From: Opisthorchis felineus
Taxonomy: Eukaryota; Platyhelminthes; Trematoda; Opisthorchiida; Opisthorchiidae
Length of the DNA: 64,000 nt
NCBI GenBank assembly: GCA_004794785.1
Contig: SJOL01009574.1
Location: 1,754,141 to 1,818,140, forward strand
Direction of reading: 5' to 3'
The notes under the pieces are model-generated. The model searched no databases. It was given only the letters and a program-made list of their open reading frames with translations, and was not told where the DNA came from. Of this stretch, positions 1 to 10,800 are shown piece after piece; positions within the stretch are counted from its first letter, which is position 1, and each line of letters opens with the position of its first letter. The position numbers and the translations under genes are program-made.

Positions 1-1020
1 CCTCTGTTCGGTCTGATACCCCGTGCTTGAGTGGGCCTGGTAGCGCCGGGCCACAGGCAAAACTCTCAGCACTGTGCAAAGAACTGGCGATCTCGCCCCA
101 CTATGAATTCACATTTGATGGTGGGGCAGTTGGAAGACTCTAGAAGACCATTCTGGAAAATTCGTTCGACATCCGGATCTGTCAGCCTCTCAGTTGCCAA
201 GCGATTTGTTCGCATCTTACGCAGCCCTGGAAAACGAAAGAAGCAACTCCGGACGAGCGCGTGGTCGGAATCCACAAATGCGTTCTAAAACGAGCGGCAG
301 TTAGCTATTGGTCCGCGCTATCGGTTACTTATGGCAGTGTGGTCAATCTTAGTTCGTAGCCGGCACGCCGTTGAAGGCTAGCCAACTTCGGAAGTTAGTA
401 CTGGACAAAAACACAACAAAACAACACATCTGAGGCACTCGTCCGCCGTCGTCCTTACGTACCGATTCTAATCCGTGCTGACCACTTAACTGAGCCTTGG
501 ACTCGCTAGGCCTGCCCACTTGTGCATCCAAATCCAGTCCACAACGATATCTGATCCTCTAGCCCCCTTTCCCGGGGCATTCAGGGGGTCATAAAAATCG
601 TCGTTAATGGCACCAGAGCTACAGTCCATTGGAACGTAAGCAGATGCGACAAACAGAGAGCGGTCAACTTCCCGCTTGTGAGACCTCTTCACAGACGTTC
701 CCAGACGAAGCGCACAGTTGCCTTAGGACGACACACACCCTTGCGAATTCTGTCGCAGATGCATTTGGATGGCCAGAGGTGAGCAGCAGGAAGTGGGTGG
801 AGAATGATGGGGCAGTTAGCTCAACCACTGTGCCCACATCTTGAATTCTTGTTTCTGACAAGCAGCACACATCAATGTTAATCGAGTCCAGCGTGACAGC
901 AAGAGCAGCTTGCTGTCCTCGTTGGGGGGTTGAAGATTGTTCTCGAGCTGCCTGAGGATGCCAGCGCCGCATAACGCGCAGATGTTGTTGCCAAAGCCGA
1001 CAAAGCATCACCGGAGTCAT
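1..1020 (-). pseudogene. RTE-type LINE, endonuclease domain, broken; continues past left edge
   Basis: The minus strand encodes the N-terminal AP-like endonuclease of an RTE-clade non-LTR retrotransposon, the enzyme that nicks target DNA to prime reverse transcription. Four successive pieces in alternating frames cover it: 1020-664, 692-486, 531-349 and 275-66. Visible landmarks are QQAALAVTLDS near the start, the catalytic-glutamate motif SETRIQD (858-838), a SAYVP motif near 640, and the C-terminal SDH motif (269-261), which is intact. The GD-N motif expected before NAQVG (about 545-525) is destroyed and reads as Trp/Ile codons. At least three frameshifts make it non-functional. The reverse transcriptase should lie to the left of position 1. 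The family looks the same as the 51.2-53.3 kb copy, but the two cover different domains and do not overlap. The identification rests on remembered family motifs; the domain order and SDH/SETR motifs make it fairly safe. Confidence 0.8.
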
Positions 1021-1350
1021 TAGCCGTTAGGTGGACTTATGCACTGATACCGTCTTAACGGTCGCAGTTAGGCGCTGCTACAGCCAAGAGGCCTACCCTA
1101 CCCCCCGATTGGCCAAAAACCAGGCCACCTACCGGTCCAGCAGCAAGGTGAACTCTGATTGGCTGAAATTGTGTACCCAAGCCATCCATAATCCAGTATC
1201 CGCCAAATGCCGGTGGTGCCAGTGGCACATACAGAAGGCTTTGGAATTCCCTGAATATCGTCACGCATATAATTTATGTGCAAACAGCTGCACACGTTTT
1301 TTGACTTGGTTTTTGGCGTTAATAAACGTTGTACACCATTGGTAGTTGCT
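1021..1350 (-). other. Possible 5' leader of the RTE element
   Basis: This stretch lies directly upstream, on the minus strand, of the first endonuclease codons. It is richer in G+C than its surroundings and contains CCAAT-like boxes (CCAATCAG and CCAATCGG on the minus strand). It is where an RTE 5' untranslated region and internal promoter would be expected. There is no second copy in the window to fix its limit, so the outer boundary is a guess. Confidence 0.3.
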
Positions 1351-1500
1351 TTGATGGGAACGCTAGCTTGGAAGGTTCAGACCGAGAACATCAGTCCTAC
1401 CTGATGGGATGACAAGAAAAGAGTTAACAATATGGTGGAAGGAGGGAAAGGAAGAGTATGTAAGTGAAACAGAAGGGAGGCGCCCGTATTAGCTTGTATT

Positions 1501-1544
1501 AGCTTACTCGCCTTGCTGTACGCAGCAAGTAAGGCGACTAAGCT
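1501..1544. repeat. Imperfect hairpin
   Basis: The left arm at 1501-1518 (AGCTTACTCGCCTTGCTG) is matched by the right arm at 1523-1544. The inner TTGCTG/CAGCAA pairing closes a four-base loop. The right arm carries a four-base GTAA insertion and one mismatch. There is no poly-T run after it and no gene beside it, so it is probably a structural repeat remnant and not a terminator. Confidence 0.6.
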
Positions 1545-1579
1545 GACGGCATCACGCGGCAGCCGATGTGGTATGAATG

Positions 1580-1920
1580 TGTTATGATTATGTTGTGTTA
1601 ATGACAGAGCGCTTAGAGCCAGGCCGGAGGACGAATAACAACCACTATCAATCCCTTTGGTTAAAAAACCTGACTACAAAGCATCATTGTGTGAAGAAGA
1701 ATGCAGGCGCGTTACCACATTATTGTAGAAAGTCATTACACATGTTCCATTACCCACAGTGGAGGGTCAGGAGACCGCGTTGGTCAGATATCCAACCACT
1801 GGCAAACCTAGTATGAGAGCCGCTGCGAGTGTCGCACGGACACCCTCCCAGTATAGTTCAATGGGTCGCGGAGGCATACAGACCGTGAAACCATGGTAAG
1901 GTCTAGTCTGTCCTTGTCGG
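1580..1920 (-). mobile_element. SINE-like repeat family R, copy 1
   Basis: This segment matches 49,700-50,075 in reverse complement over nearly its whole length. Shared words include a CCCATTGA-CTATACTGG block, a CTCTCATAC block, and GGAACATGTG in the centre. Read on the minus strand it ends near 1,580-1,565 in ATAATCATAAC, a decayed form of the GAT-type tail seen in copy 2. It contains no protein frame of note. The family looks like a short non-autonomous element. The assignment as a SINE depends on weak tRNA-like promoter boxes visible in copy 2. Confidence 0.6.
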
Positions 1921-3590
1921 GTATAGCCTTCAGGTCAATTGGATGATCTCACTACGGATGTTGAACTTTGTTGGGTTCTGCTGGTTGCCTTCCAGCCACT
2001 TTGCAATTTCGTTTTGAAATCAGAGGGATGTTAGAACCTTTAGCATGCTTAGGGTTAACACATATACATTTGATACACAAAGTGGTGGGATCCAGTTTTG
2101 TTGAAATTTGTTCAAGTGTGCCTAACGTCTGCTCTGGGCCTGGAATTTATGTTTTTACTAGCTTTCATGACTCATTGTGAATCTTTTGTGAAGCCGGTGG
2201 AAGATTCTGTGGAAAAGCCAGCTTCTCCACAACTTTTCTTTTGCACTGCAACCAAAAGTTCTTTGAAAAAGGATACGAACAATGATTACGTCATTGTCCA
2301 CGGAAACACAAAAAGAGCGGTAAATCTCGAATTTTGCAAGAGGGTGTATTCTATTGTTGAAGCAGGCGTACCGGCAGACGAAGTCAAGTCTGCGGAATTC
2401 GTCGCAGTATATAAATATTGCGAATCTTTTTATTACCGACGGTGCACACTGTACCGGCTACCCAGTAAGGTCCCATCATCACCGATGTGATGACTCTTAA
2501 TTGGTGACTTCCTCTCTCCTGAAGCACAAGTGCCCAACAGAAAGATTTTTCGTGGTGGGTCCCCCAGAAACCGCCGAAGATGTACACGACACCCAGCTGA
2601 TCATATATTTTTCGTTTCATAATCGACACCGAGTGAAACTGGCTTCCAGATGACGAGAACCAGATTGACCAGCCATTACGTTTTTACCTGTGTATCAAAT
2701 AAGTAAAGGAATGTAACTCACCTGAGGTGATGTTATAGTTTTCGGGCGCGGGAAAGTCAGTCATAAAATGCGTACATTCAACAGCATGCAGGGCCGCTGT
2801 TGGCCGTTTGATTAGGCTATTAGGCACAGGTGGGAAAACCATAAAAGAGCACCGTTGTTGTTTGCCTGTAGCTGGATTGGACTTGTCCCGGTTTTCCCTT
2901 GCCTGGTAACACCAAGGAAGCGAATGACAGCAGTCTTTTCGTTCGTTTTAAAAAAAATATATGCATAGGGTAGCCTGAGGATACTGTGCGCGGCTCACGG
3001 CTATCATCGACGTGCAAGAAATTGCCACCTTGGTCTCAGTTGGGTTGCAGCACCCCAAGTTCACTTCATCATTCAGACATAAGGCACACGTTCTTCCCTC
3101 TTGTTCTCTGAAGCAATCGTATACACATAGAGCGTAAATTCCTCCTTATTTTTTATTATCAGCAGTCGCAGCCAGCGCCTAATGGCTGTTTTGCTATGAG
3201 CCATTCGCTTCTTGGAGCTGACAGCAGTGACTCGGTGACTGGCTACCAATACTCTTCCCTTGCTGTTGAGTTGACGTAGTAGATTCTAGTAAAACTGCGG
3301 TTCTTATACATTATCTCGGAAGCTGTCGCCCAACCGCTCACCAGTTGTCTGCTGTCCCTGTTTACATTAACGCCCCCTTTGCACAACGCCCCGTACAACC
3401 GTTATTCATTCAATCTGGCTTGCCTGCGGTCTACACTCACACAGTCCTCCAACCAGTCGGAAACTTTCCATGACTCCGCATCGACCTGACTCTGTCTGTG
3501 TCAATCTCCTCGTCTAACCCAGATCCAGTTGCCACTGAAATGCTTATCCCCTGTCCAATTGCAGCAACCTTGACGACCGTTACCGGGCTG
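1921..3590. other. No recognisable element apart from the small open frame
   Basis: Nothing besides the open frame at 2149-2490 could be assigned on either strand. No tRNA-like boxes, tandem repeat or match to the other repeat families of the window was noticed. The part after about 3,060 becomes C-rich and could be the 5' continuation of the LINE-like element that is clear from about 3,590. Confidence 0.4.
2149..2490 (+). CDS. Unassigned 113-residue open frame (possible exon or chance)
   Basis: From an ATG at 2149 the frame stays open for 113 codons; it is 130 codons if the upstream TTG at 2098 is counted. The N-terminus is hydrophobic (MFLLAFMTHCESF), in the style of a weak signal peptide. 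The rest is polar, with five further Cys residues and two CESF words. I do not recognise a domain. There is no clear splice acceptor, donor, promoter or polyadenylation signal in the expected place. In DNA of this composition a frame this long can occur by chance, so coding status is doubtful. Confidence 0.2.
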   Translation: MFLLAFMTHCESFVKPVEDSVEKPASPQLFFCTATKSSLKKDTNNDYVIVHGNTKRAVNLEFCKRVYSIVEAGVPADEVKSAEFVAVYKYCESFYYRRCTLYRLPSKVPSSPM

Positions 3591-4480
3591 TCCAGAAATC
3601 GAAGTATGTCAGTGGAATAATGGTGTGGCACTGCCATACCCAGTCTGGTGGCACTCCCTCAACTATTTTCTTCAGCATCTCGAACCGCAACCTCTCGCCC
3701 ATTCGAGCATCTAATCACAAATACAAACAAATTTTTCACCTGGAACCCAACCGCCTCGTTCTAAACCACTGAGCCCATCGTTCGGATTTAACCAACCTAG
3801 TTTCCTGCCGCAGCTTCGGTTTGCCTCTTCCACAAGTTCAATTTTATTTACGGTGTTCGTTTGGCCCTATGTACTGGCACTATCTCATCATCAAAAATAT
3901 CCTTTACGCCTGACTTTCCTACAACAGTGACACCAGTGAGTCCACTCAGTTTCAATTTAAACCACATTTTTGAGACAAAACTTGCCATTTGTCTCCACTT
4001 CGAATTCTTCTACCTTTATCTCCATTTAGCTTTTTGTGACCCTAGCCATTTACTCGACCTTCCAAGGTCACCCATGACCTGCAACGGTTTTCGGTTTTAG
4101 CTCAGGCCAGCTGGCTTCTTCTTTGAACTAGTCGACCTCATGCCGATTGTCCTCGTTTTTTCGGTTCCCACAACTGCGTTAACTTTTTAAGTAATATGCA
4201 TGCCTCGTTGGTTGTAAATTCCCCTCCGTTGTGTTGTTGCCTGCCGCGTTCAGGCTTTAACGACCCGGTCAATCCTCAATGGGCATGCTTCCCACAAGTT
4301 TGGCAATAAACCTCTTATTATTAATGCCCACTGTTTGGGACACTGTCCCTTTTCCGCGCAATCCCCTGTAACCACGAGCACCACCAGTCATGTTCATACC
4401 CTGACTGTTACATTACGATCATGCTTGACGGCATGCCACCCACAGGTTGGAAAAAGACATTATTATTATTAATATTATTA
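3590..4480 (+). mobile_element. LINE-like element, 3' region, copy 1 (ATT-rich tail)
   Basis: This segment is homologous, with many gaps, to the reverse complement of 6,895-7,800. Shared blocks include the CTCACCTGG-type word near 3,740, a GACACCRGTGAGTC block near 3,930, AGCTTTTTGTGACCCT near 4,028, and CACTGTCCCTTTTCC near 4,336. The 3' end has GATCATG-CTGACGGCA followed by CCACCCACA-GTTGG and an ATT/TTA-rich tail (4,457-4,480). A short repeat tail and variable 5' length fit a non-LTR retrotransposon. A broken frame including FCDPSHLL near 4,035 could be coding, but no reverse transcriptase motif is visible. The clade is unknown. Confidence 0.55.
4283..4325 (+). repeat. Second, internal copy of the same 3' end motif
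   Basis: Within the LINE-like copy there is an earlier block, GGCATGCTTCCCACAAG then TTTGGCAATAAAC with a TTATTATTA run. It closely resembles the terminal block at 4,431-4,480. It therefore looks like the end of one element immediately followed by a 5'-truncated second one, or like an internal duplication. Confidence 0.4.
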
Positions 4481-4737
4481 AGCCTCACAATCACCAGCGT
4501 CCATATGTACGGGCCTAACGGTGGCAATATGCATTGAAGGTGAGTGACAGCAGGGTTTTATGAGGCAACCGAGCTTCCCAACGTCATGGTTTCCGCCGGG
4601 AAGATATGCACCCAGGGTGAACACAATTAGCATGCGGATTGTCGGAAAACGCGGCATTACATCCTGGCTAGTTGCGCACAACTGAGAGCGGAGATCATTC
4701 GTGGACCCTGTTAGCAACAGTGCAGAAATTTTTGCAG

Positions 4738-4810
4738 CAGATCTGCATTCGGGTGTGAAAATTTCCGAAATTAGTCCCTGCATTTCTGCACCCGAGTGCA
4801 AACCTTCTGC
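4738..4810. repeat. Imperfect inverted repeat (hairpin)
   Basis: GCAGATCTGCATTCGGGTG at 4738-4756 pairs imperfectly with the segment ending in GTGCAAACCTTCTGC at 4787-4810. The core pairing is TGCATTCGGGTG with CACCCGAGTGCA, and the loop is about 30 bases. No gene is adjacent. It may be the trace of a small foldback element. Confidence 0.5.
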
Positions 4811-6890
4811 GGAGACTAAACATGGTTATAACCACAGTCCGCACCCCGGTTTGGAAATATTATACACACCTGCAAGCATTTCTAAACCCTGTTCGCGCTT
4901 CGCGGGAATCGTGCGGTGACCGAATTTCGCCCATTGGGAGCATTTCAATTCTTCCCGTATTATGATTCCCGAATTACCTAGCCAGCATGTCTTCGTAACG
5001 TTACAACCCAGCTACCAGCGTGCATTTCCGCATGAACTACTTTTTTGGAAATAAATAAAAGATTTGAGGTTCCAGAATGAACATAAGAGTGGTATAAAAT
5101 TTTAAAGAACATGTTTCATTCGGCCTTCTCTAACAGTCCTCTGCAGTGGTCTTTGAATTTTCTCTCGTTCTTTTCCCAGCCGACAGTGAACGACTCCCTT
5201 TAGCTTTTTGGCATTAGTTACGGGAGTCTCGTCCGGTGACGTGTCTGTAATGAAAATATTTAAACTGTTATCCCTGAAAGTTCACCTAGCTCTTTGTTCA
5301 AACTTGGAGAGTGTCAAACAATAAGTGAATACTTACAAACAGGGCCTTGAGCCCCTCTGGTCGAACAGAAGGCACGTTTTCCGTTTATTTTTCGCCAGCT
5401 CAGAAGTACCGCCAGTACCGGGGCCGGCGTGCGCGTGTGTTCGTCATGTACTTTTGGAAATCGGCGGCAGTCACAATGAGTCACTTTTGCATCTTTGAGA
5501 ATTCAGTGAGCGGGGGTCAGAGCAACGCTTGCAAAGCGTGCACACCGGGGTCTATCACGGGGTACATGCCCAAACTAGTTCAGATTATGTTGTGACGACA
5601 AAGGCAGTAAGGGCCCGTTGTTAGGTTCTGAACTGTTTACGGCAACTAGTGTATTATTTCCTAAGCAGATTCTGCAGCAAGGAGAATGCCGCCTCAGTAC
5701 TACTGAGTTACAACGAGTTCAAACTAATTCACAGAGAATGAGATCCACCGAGTCATGTGATATTGTGTCGGTCTTGTTATTTGGGGGACTTATTGTAGAA
5801 AATTACATGTACGCAAAGTATGTGGATTTACGCGATTCCGGGTCGCTTATGGCTGGAAGTGTCACGTATGCGGAGCTGCTGATAGAATGTAGACTCCCAT
5901 AAAGCGCTACAGCTTGCGTTGTACATATGACTAGTGTGACCACTGAGTAAGCCCACCCCACCTCGGCGTTGCGGGGAAAGTTCACGGTAAAGACCATAAG
6001 CGGATCTTGATTGACATCATACAGTAGGTTTCACGAGCCCACAGAGAACCTAGCTTCGTGTTCAAACGCACAATTTAGAGCAAACCGAGGAATTTTTGCA
6101 CCGATGTGTGTGGGCAGAGAACCATCAATCATGCGAAATTCAATTCTTCTACCAGAGAGCAGCCCATATGGCGCTTCTCTTGCTTTCGAGTCCGGAAACC
6201 CAGGCCAGTTTGCAAAGGCACCTTTGCGAAAGCGTACATCCTTCCGCGTATGATATTCACAGCTATAGGGTACCGTGCACCGCTACACCTGCTCCAGGCT
6301 CTAGCGGGACTCTCGCAAACGATATGTAAAAGGCGCACGGTGGTAATGTGGTAAACTCCTATGGTTCCGTTCCCCAAGACGTCCTTCAAATTGGTGAAGC
6401 TGTTGGATGTGCACTGACGAGCATCATTTCGTTTGTCGTTACAGCAATTGTACCAACAACGAAAGGCTGTCTAGCGAAAGTAGAGATAACGCGGCCGAGT
6501 ATGGGCCATAGATGAGTACACGGTTTATGGGAGGGTTGCATTCCACCGGCATTTTTTTCAGTATGCATATTTGTTACTTTATCGTGGGTTTCTCGGGGGT
6601 GCTGCACCAAACACGCTTTAAGCACATGATGGATTTACGCCCCACCGGCCTTCTGACGCATGCGATATCGACGGAACTTCCAAAGCAAGAGGCTACACCC
6701 GATAAAGTTAGGTTCAATTTTGGGCCATCCTACATAAGTTGTTAAACTGTTCAGACGCGGCTGTTGGTGGCTTAAAACGGGAACCATCTACAAACAGTAC
6801 AAGTGTAGGTGAACGTATGGATTCGGTCTTTAAATGAACCGTATTTTTCGCAGCGGACGGGTACATCATTAAGTGTGAAGGAAGGTTTTT
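4811..6890. other. Spacer between inverted LINE-like copies; nothing assigned
   Basis: Several open frames of 60-95 codons occur on both strands. They overlap one another, lack recognisable domains, and look like chance frames. No RNA gene or repeat shared with the rest of the window was seen. Confidence 0.4.
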
Positions 6891-6894
6891 TGAT

Positions 6895-7800
6895 GAAAAT
6901 AACAATAATAGTAATGTTTATTCCCAACTTGTGGGTGGCTTGCCGTCAGGCATGATCATAAAGTTACAGTCAGGATAAAAGCGTGACTAGTAGGGATTGT
7001 GGGTACAGGGAGTTTTGGGAAAAGGGACAGCGTAGTAGGCGGTGGGCATTATCCGATGTAGACGTGGTCACCACTAAATCGGCACGGGCAGGAAAGCAGT
7101 TACTGTGCTTTTTTGGAGGGAACATCGAGCAGGGTCAGCTCGTTAGAATTTGAAGGTGGTGGGCAAAAACAAAACGAGGGAAGGCAGAACAAAAGCATTC
7201 CTGCCTGACACATGACAAAAAAGTGTAAACTGCGGAAAATGAGGAACCAGAACATCAGATCTGCTGAAGCGACAGAGATGGCGTCATCCAGCTCGTCAAA
7301 TTGAACTAAAACCTAAAGCCACCACTGAGGCTTCGTGGCTGTGGACTGTTGGGCTCATGGTCAGGGTCACAAAAAGCTTAAGTGGGGATGATGAAGTGGG
7401 GGTATTAGCAAAGCGGATAAATGGTAACAGTAATCTCAGAAACATGGTGTACAATGAAACTGCAGACTCACCGGTGTCGCTGTTGTGGGGTCGGGCATAA
7501 TAATTCCTTGGAAGAGTGAGATGGTGACAACACATGAGCCAGTACGCGAACTGTATGGAAAATTGTTGATTTTTTGGGGAGCACAGACTGAAAGTCCACC
7601 GAAATGGTTAAATTCAAACGACAGGTTCAGCAGTTTGGAATGAACATATCATGGAGGCAGCTGGGGCCAGGTGAGGAGCTTATTCGTATTTGCAGTTAAT
7701 GGAACGAGTGGGAGAGAGGGTAGGGTCGAGAGTTGGAAGGGAATAGTTGCGGATGTGCTATCAAACTGGCTTAACAGAAAGCTTCCAGCGAATAGTGGAG
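6895..7800 (-). mobile_element. LINE-like element, 3' region, copy 2 (ATT-rich tail)
   Basis: Reverse complement of the family seen at 3,590-4,480. Read on the minus strand it ends with a CTGACGGCA-type word, CCACCCACAAGTTGGGAATA and a decayed ATT-type tail at 6,918-6,895. The match continues back to about 7,790, where blocks such as ACCCTCTCTCCCACTCG correspond to ACCTCTCGCCCATTCG in copy 1. A minus-strand frame (7,535-7,296) contains KLFVTLTMSPTVHS, which aligns with a less preserved stretch in copy 1. This suggests the region was once translated. The two copies face each other tail to tail across about 2.4 kb. Confidence 0.55.
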
Positions 7801-10800
7801 TAACAAACTAAAACATAACCGTCGGTTGGATGCATTTTACAGGGACTCGGAAATACAGGAAATTTTAATTTTTCATTACTAGGAGACGGAGAAGGAAGCT
7901 CCGATGCATTCTCAACGTATCTATCACACTCGGGTTCAATGCTCGCCGACGGTGCAGATCATTGTGCACAAGTTCTTCACAAATTCTGCACCAGGGCGTG
8001 GACGCGTGCCAACTGGGAGAGATGCACAGACACATCAACAGTCCACACTGTATCCTGGATTGTTATATCTAGGTGGAATTTGCATTGGGAATTCCGTAAA
8101 GGCAATATCCAATTTTGAGCGCACCAGGAACCGTTAACATGTGGTACGATTTGGTTTAGTGCTATCTTTGATAAACTGGTAATTATATACAAATAGGCGT
8201 TGTTTAGTGATCTTGAAAGCGATGGACAATTTGCCATAATCGTGAATGTGGTGGTCATGGTCCCTGGTGCTTTTTTCCAGGCGGACGCCCGCGCGAGTTC
8301 CTGAAGTTGAGCCCGCAGGATTCTTCATTGTAACCTATTCGGATGAACCTGAGACACCCTCGGTTACGCTTGGGACTGTGGTATGTAGACCGACACTCAC
8401 CGCAAAACTGACAGGGTATACGTGGGAGATTTTTATTGGGCTGTGTATGGAATTTGACTGTCTTTTCGGGGTTAATATGTATACCATGTGAATCTGAAGG
8501 GATAAAAATGTTCATAGCAGATTCAGCTATGAGACTGACAAGATAATAGGTTTCTGAAGTGTGAAATCGGGATCCTCTTCATTTCGACTTATTTGCCGGT
8601 GATTAAAGCCTCGTCACACAAACTAGACATTTGAATATATACTCGGTCATGATACTGAGGTTGAAGCGCCAACATCTGTGTTGATCACAGCGGCAGTGAT
8701 CGAATCTTCAGTATCCCTCTTGGCAGATTTCATACAGTAGAAGATTTACGAAGGAATTTGGGGCGCATAAAATTTGTGGACCGATTGTGTTCAGACGTGC
8801 CCCCTTTCCGCGGCAACAGACGAACTTCCATCAAATTCAGCAAAGTTGATTTGAAATGTGGTCATATTTCTCGAACGGACTTTTGAGGGTTCGTCTAAAC
8901 AACACTGACAGCATCGTATCTGAAAGCTGACGGAGGCTTAAACCTTTTTACCGTATTCACCAACAAACTGTGCATCAGATACCAATTTAGGCTTCTTCGA
9001 ACTGTTTATGCACCGCCGAATGTGACATTGCAATTTCAAGTTGTCGAAAATTGCCGCTCACACGAAGCACACCCAAATTATTTTCGCCGAAAATATAGGG
9101 TTTTTGAAGTTGCAACTTTTACGGGGAGTTAGTCTAATCCGTTTGCACCTTCCGGTGATATATTGCTCATAGCATCTTGTTTAATTGAGTGAAATGTGGA
9201 AGTCACGGACCATCACCGAGTCGAAATATTTACCGGTTTACGAAGGGTAAATGACGAAATCGCCCTTTAGCATATTTTAGCGTTATTCGGTGTTCTTTAA
9301 GAGTGAAATAACATCTGCAGACTTTCCAATTCAAATCCAACCCAGGAAAACCGGTCATTGATGTTTGTTTACTTTATACTGCTCAGATTTAAAAAATGAG
9401 ATTATTTTGTCCTGCGAACTTTGTTACAACAGATTTTCCTATGGGGATCAACTTCCATTAAGTACGAGTTGTTAGACAACAGCATGAGTTGTGCGGCGGA
9501 GATGTGAGGGCCACCTCCGTGGATGCGCCCTTTCCCAGATATGCATAACTAGCCTGTGGACAATACGGCGTCAGGAGATAACTGTAGGTAAATTACCAAC
9601 ACAATGGTATCATTCCTATTAGGAATATGACGCTTCATAGGTGGAACACGTCATAAAACGGTCACCATGATAACGGTAGCCGTTGTCGCTCAGCTCGACT
9701 GCTTATTTTCAGTCATGTTTTCAGCGCTCAACTCGTGCACCGAAGTGTAGTGATTCCAGCTTATACATATTTGTTCGTCAAAGGTGATGAGGACAAGGAA
9801 GTGAGAGATGCAAGTTAACGTCAAATGATATGGCGTGGAAAGCGCCATGCAGTGAGGGACTAGCTCCGATGCAAGAGCATCGCTGGATGCGTCAGGTCTG
9901 CTAACGAATGACTTGTTTTGTCTTGCGGTCCACAGCCGGCTACTACTAATACCAGCTACAGCCACTGGTAAGGGCTTTCATGCTTGGTCGCCAAGTCATG
10001 ATCTGACCACCTCTTGGTCGTCTCCATTCAATACAAGCTTTGGTGAAGGGAGGTGTCTGAGCAGAAGCCAGAATACAAAACCCACGGCCCAAACAACGTA
10101 AGCTGTGAAGTATTTGGGATGAGTGAAATCTTCGGTGAACCATCTAGCGTGCCTGGCGTGACCCACGCAATGCCTCTGAGGTACCAAAATCGTCACACTT
10201 CTACAGTTTCTGACAACTAACAGAGTGAGAAGCAGGTCTAAGACTAAGAAAGACAATCGCCATCTTCGTCGGGAGTTGTGCTGTAGTTTCGTCACTTGCC
10301 GCGAAGTAAATATATGATCGTTGCTGCCCCAGCCATGGCAAAACCTAGCTTCATTCTCATGAGTCATGCTTTTCGAATGTTGGTTATCGTTCGCAGTATA
10401 ATGCCAGTGGACACCTCAGAACCTATAGCACGTTTTTAGCCAGAATTGAGTGCAATTGTTCTCTTTCACAGTAGCATTTTTCCATTTCTGGGGCTTATTT
10501 TGATCATCCGTCGCTCCTACTAATCTTTGTGCCCTTAATTATTCAGCATATGTTGAATCCGCGCGCGCACTTGTAGTCGTTTGTTGCGGGTATAAATTTC
10601 TTGGCTTAAATAGGAACTATTGATCGTCATGGAATTCCGAGTTCATTTAAGTTTGCCAGCAAACCAAGGAAGACAGCTTAAAGGTCTGTGAGAATGCCTC
10701 ATTTCTCCTTTATCCAATCATTATCAACTCAGGAGTGTCCACGTCGAGTTCGCGGAGCTTCTCAACCAACTAAGACCATTGTGGCTGAGCCAGATTGACG

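Noticed and set aside
1501..1544. Bacterial-type transcription terminator
   Set aside because: No T-run follows, no gene precedes it, and the context is eukaryotic.
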